DNA from: Dama dama
Lineage: Eukaryota > Chordata > Mammalia > Artiodactyla > Cervidae
Direction: 5' to 3'
Length of the DNA: 64,000 nt
Assembly (NCBI RefSeq): GCF_033118175.1
Contig: NC_083701.1
Coordinates: forward strand, 54,821,001 to 54,885,000
Positions 60,324 to 64,000 of the stretch are shown here, one piece after another. A program made the position numbers and the translations under genes. Each line of letters begins with the position of its first letter. Within the stretch, counting starts at the first letter, position 1. The notes under the pieces were generated by a model. That model did not search any database. It had not been told where the DNA came from and was given only the letters and a program-made list of their open reading frames with translations.

Positions 60324-61034
60324 CTTTGCATTCTTTTCCTCGTGCTTTGTTCTAGGAAGTTCTGTAGGTTTTGTGCTTGTCTTGCTCTGTCCAGTAGGTT
60401 CAGGTGGCAAACCTGTTCTACAATTTCCAGCAAGACTGATACTGTGAATAACTTGACTTCCTCATGGAGAGGAAGGGAAAAAGAATCATAAAGAGAGCTT
60501 TCAGTTTTACTGAAATGTCTGGTTTTGGTCCCTAGACTCCTTTTGACAAGACCTTCTCACCAAAAGGCAAACTTAACCAACCTCACAATGTTAATAACTG
60601 TGAGGCAGATATTAAGCCTAGAGATTGTGTTAACCTGGAAGTGCATTACAGCTTCTGTAGTCACTTTGGAAAACATTAATTTTTCTTTTTTAAAAAGGTT
60701 TTCCATAAACTACATGCCTAAAAATGTAAGCAGTTGGTAAAATCTGGAGTTGACCAAACAACTTCAAGTTAATACTTCCCGTTTGTTTGTCAAATTCTGT
60801 AATCTTTATGTAGATACCCATTTCATTCAACAGATCTCTCACATTGTAACACTTTGAAAATGGTAAAAATTGTCCGATCTTATCTTGAAAATCCAAAGTT
60901 TAATTTTTTTTAGGTTCTCTTTTCCCTTCATGTAATAAAGTCTGATAGAGAACTTAATTCTGTCCTCTTGTGGTTGATCACCTTCCATTTTGTATTCTAA
61001 TGCCTTTTTCTTGTAGTCAAAAGCTAGCTTTTGA

Positions 61035-61068
61035 AATTCCCTGGCAGTCCAGTTGTTAGGGCTAGGAG
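61035..61068 (+). mobile_element. CHR SINE head fragment
   Basis: AATTCCCTGGCAGTCCAGTT and GTTAGGGCT correspond to the first about 30 bp of a CHR SINE. Confidence 0.5.
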
Positions 61069-62665
61069 ACTAATTTGAAAAACCAAATGTTGTTTGATAG
61101 TGGACAGCGGTGGTTCCCAGAAGCGTGATTAGTGGGTTGAGGTTAGTTTGGCTGCGGAGCGTGGGCAGTTATTCACACCACTCCCAGTGGTCAGTAAGTC
61201 ATGTAGTGACTGATGTGATTCTTGACCGAATCTGTCAATTATGAAAGATTTCTCTGTCCCCTCTTTAAATAATACTATCCTGAAAATTGATCTAGGGCTT
61301 AGCAATTGTCCCTTGAAAATTGTTCAAAGTTATGAATTTTGTGCAGTTTAGTTGTTCTTATGGTAGAAGTGAAAGTAACTAGTTCTTCGCAGCTGCTGTG
61401 AGTGATCTCAACATGATTTTGACTCAAAAGTGACTCAACGTGAATAATAACTGTTCTAAAGGTTTTGGCAAGCTTGGAGTCGTTATCTTTTGTTGTTATT
61501 GTTGAATTCTGAGGGCGTTTTGAAGAAATGGGAGAGCCTGGACCTAGAGAGAGGAGGAAAGAGCAGAAATAGGATCAGTCCTTTCCAAGACTTAAAGCGT
61601 GTCTTGTGTAGGCTATACCAGAGCCTTCTTGCAAAATGTGTTTCACTCCATTACCACTCTGTCAAATGTAATTTACATAAAAGGATCTGATTTGTTCTTT
61701 TAGGATTCAGGCAAAATGAAGGAGGCTCACAGGGAGGAAGAATATGGCTTATATTTAAGAAACTATCCATTCATGTAAAAGACCCCTTCTTGATGCCCTG
61801 AATCATTGGAAATTGCCCCTCTCCAACAGTAGAGCGTCTCTCTTAAGAGTGTCGCAAACGCAGTGGCTGTACTGAGTGTAGAGAAAGGTTGGAGGGCCAC
61901 TCGCACTGTAAGAGCCATGATGAGCACACTTGGGATGCATCTGACGCCTAAGAGGTGTCTAAATAGAAATTCGTGCTGGCAATTATTTGGACTCAAATTA
62001 TTGTAAGACCTAACTGTGTCCTTCCTAAATAGAGGATACTAAACAAAATTCTTTAGATTCTGCATATCATGCCTCTGAGTTATGATTCTAAGTTTCAGTG
62101 GTAAATATCGTACACATTGAAGTTTAATCTGAATTCTCAAAAAGCGAAAGATATTTCTCAATTCATACATGATCATGATGTCAGTTTTGAGAACATTTCA
62201 TTGTAAGAAAGTCAGATTTCAATTCAGTTATAACCAGCATGGGTTATGCCATACAAATACTTTGCTTTCTTTAATGGGGTGACTAGACTGGAAGATAAAG
62301 AAGCATTTGACAAAAAAATTCATTAATCATATTACTTGGCACTTATGAAAGCATAACAGGCTTAAAAATTCTTTAGGAACACAGAAATGCATGCATATTA
62401 TGCAATATTAAGGTTATGTTACTTACTTGAATTACATTTGACAGAGTGGTGAGTAATGGATTGATGCACACTCTGGTACAATAAAGGACCTCTCTTCAGT
62501 CTTTTTTTGGAACAATATTTTCATAATGATTTGGTTGAATACAGATGGCATGCCAACCACAGTTTTGCATAATATGAAGTTGAAGAGGACATTAAATGTT
62601 TGTTGGTTACAAAAAGATCCTAATAGCTGGGAATAATAGCAGGAAGAACTTATGAATAAAATCTT

Positions 62666-62861
62666 TTTTTTTTTTTTAATTCGTTAATTTGGCTGCATCA
62701 GGTCTCAGTTGTGGTACTTGAGATCTTCAGTTTTTAGTTGTGGCATGCAGGACCTCAGCTTAGGTTCAGCAGATGGGATCGAGTTCCCTGAGCAGGAGAT
62801 TGAATCTGGGCCCCCTGCCTTGGGAGCAGAGTCTTAGCCACTGGACCACCAAGGGAGTCCC
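62666..62861 (-). mobile_element. CHR SINE, antisense, with 13-bp target-site duplication
   Basis: TGAATAAAATCTT (62653-62665) and TGAATGAAATCTT (62862-62874) flank a reversed SINE with a T-run (poly-A) and the head GGACCACCAAGGGAGTCCC. Confidence 0.92.
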
Positions 62862-63145
62862 TGAATGAAATCTTAACAGGAAAAATACAGAGTTTAGATC
62901 TTAAGTTGAAGAAACCAACTATGGAAGAAAAGGATGTTGGAGAGAAGGGGTTATCATTTATTTTTGACTCATCCTGAGGTGACAATGGGATATAGTAATG
63001 ATATAGTTGCAAAAACGAGTTGGTTGCATTAAGAGAAATGTTTACCCAGATTAAAGAATGAGGTAGTTGAAGGTCCTCAGCCCACACCAGTGTCCTTCTC
63101 TAGATGCCACTACTTTCAGAATTGGCAGCACACATTATAATACTG

Positions 63146-63566
63146 CGTCGATTTCCTAGGGCTCCTGTAGCAAAGTACCACAAACTAGGTAACGTAAAAA
63201 GCAAAAATTGCTTTTCTTACAGCTTTAGAAGCTAGAAGCACGGTATTAAGGTGTCAGCAGGTCTATGCCCACTTTGAGACTATAGGGGAGGACGCCTTCC
63301 TTGCCTCTTCTAGCTTCTGGGAGTCTTAGATATTCCTTAGTTTGTGGCAGCCTGACTTCAGTCACTTCCTTCATCTTCACAAGGCTGTCATCCCTCTGTG
63401 TTTGGTTTCTCATCTCTTCTTACAACAATACCATTTATGTTGGAGGATACCCCATATTCTCTTAATTACAGCTGCAAAGATAATATTTCAAAATAAACTC
63501 ACATTCATCGGTACTGAGGTATATGACTTCAGCATATATTTCGGAGAGTACCACTCAACCAATAGG
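63146..63566 (-). mobile_element. MLT1-type (ERVL-MaLR) solo LTR, antisense
   Basis: The left part GCAAAGTACCACAAACTAGG with GTGTCAGCAGG, and the right part CGGTACTGAGGTATATGACTTC, follow the reversed MLT1/MST LTR from 3' to 5' end. No internal retroviral coding sequence lies next to it. Confidence 0.7.
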
Positions 63567-63961
63567 TCCTGAACTGTGTCAGACCTTTTAGGTTCTTTAA
63601 ATCCTCATTTTCAAAACTCTGAAATAAGTATTATTATTAATTATACCATAACAATAGTATTAAAAGATAAAGTATTGGCAATAGAAGTATAATATTAATA
63701 ACTAGAGTTTAGACCACTGTATGTAGACTGTCCTACCTATAAAGCATGATATTAATGACACCTCTGGACTTGTGCACAAAGTGGCCTTGGGCGTGGGGAT
63801 GCTTTAGACATGGTTTATAAGTGTATAGGTTTTGAAATAGGACCTGCAAATTCCTTTTTGCTGCTAAAATTCCATGAAATTGCATGAATCCATCTGAATG
63901 TGTTGATTTACATTTTCAAATAAATACATGAATCAAATTTTTGTTTAGCTAAAACTGAGAA

Positions 63962-64000
63962 GGAAAGTGAAAGTGAAGTCGCTCAGTCGTGTCTGACTCT
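63962..64000 (-). mobile_element. Bov-tA/Bov-A2 SINE, antisense, cut by the window end
   Basis: GAAAGTGAAAGTGAAGTCGC, then TCAGTCGTGTCTGACTCT, is the reversed 3' end of a ruminant SINE. Confidence 0.85.

Larger units (their letters stand above)
57900..63140 (+). other. RSPO2: RSPO2 intron, distal part in this window
   Basis: This is AT-rich intronic sequence with a BovB 3' fragment, a GT microsatellite, a CHR SINE head and a CHR SINE, each listed separately. No cysteine-rich furin-repeat exon of RSPO2 can be read in any frame, so the intron continues past 64000. A CTCF-like core is present at 60309-60323. The stretches 59300-61030 and 61070-62650 hold nothing else I can name. Confidence 0.6.

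Noticed and set aside
1..64000. CRISPR array, phage, operon or bacterial defence system
   Set aside because: Repeat content, splice sites and the RSPO2 exon show this is vertebrate nuclear DNA; no regularly spaced short repeats are present.

Overview
This is mammalian nuclear DNA from a ruminant, most likely a bovid. The diagnostic repeats are many Bov-tA SINEs in both orientations, a Bov-A2 dimer, cetacean-hippo-ruminant (CHR) tRNA-Glu SINEs, BovB (RTE) LINE fragments including two with reverse-transcriptase coding remains, and ruminant L1 3' ends. They lie over older mammalian layers (MIR, L2, HAL1, a Tigger DNA transposon, an MLT1-type LTR). I cannot tell cattle from sheep, goat or other bovids.

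The only protein-coding gene I can support is the 5' end of RSPO2 (R-spondin 2) on the + strand. Its first coding exon carries the ATG at 50670 and ends at a GT donor at 50764, encoding 31 complete codons (the signal peptide plus a basic stretch) and the first base of codon 32. A CpG island spans roughly 49.35-51.56 kb. Inside it, a donor at 50121 and a polypyrimidine-AG acceptor ending at 50507 suggest a spliced non-coding exon 1 and a 5' UTR that continues into the coding exon. No other RSPO2 exon is visible, so the intron after the coding exon runs at least 13.2 kb to the window end.

Layout: 1-49 kb is intergenic DNA dominated by retrotransposons, several nested and with readable target-site duplications. 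Clear examples are Bov-tA in L1 at 17.07 kb, a three-level nest at 22.1-25.0 kb, and a BovB at 29.6-30.9 kb invaded by two antisense SINEs. About 47.2-55.9 kb, around the RSPO2 promoter, is almost free of recognisable repeats, as expected around a developmental regulator. 56-64 kb is intronic, with L2, L1, BovB, CHR and LTR fragments.

The long open frames outside RSPO2 are retrotransposon remains or chance frames. I found no operon, CRISPR array, new enzyme system or undescribed coding system. The points most worth checking concern RSPO2 5' UTR and regulatory architecture and the nested-transposon record.
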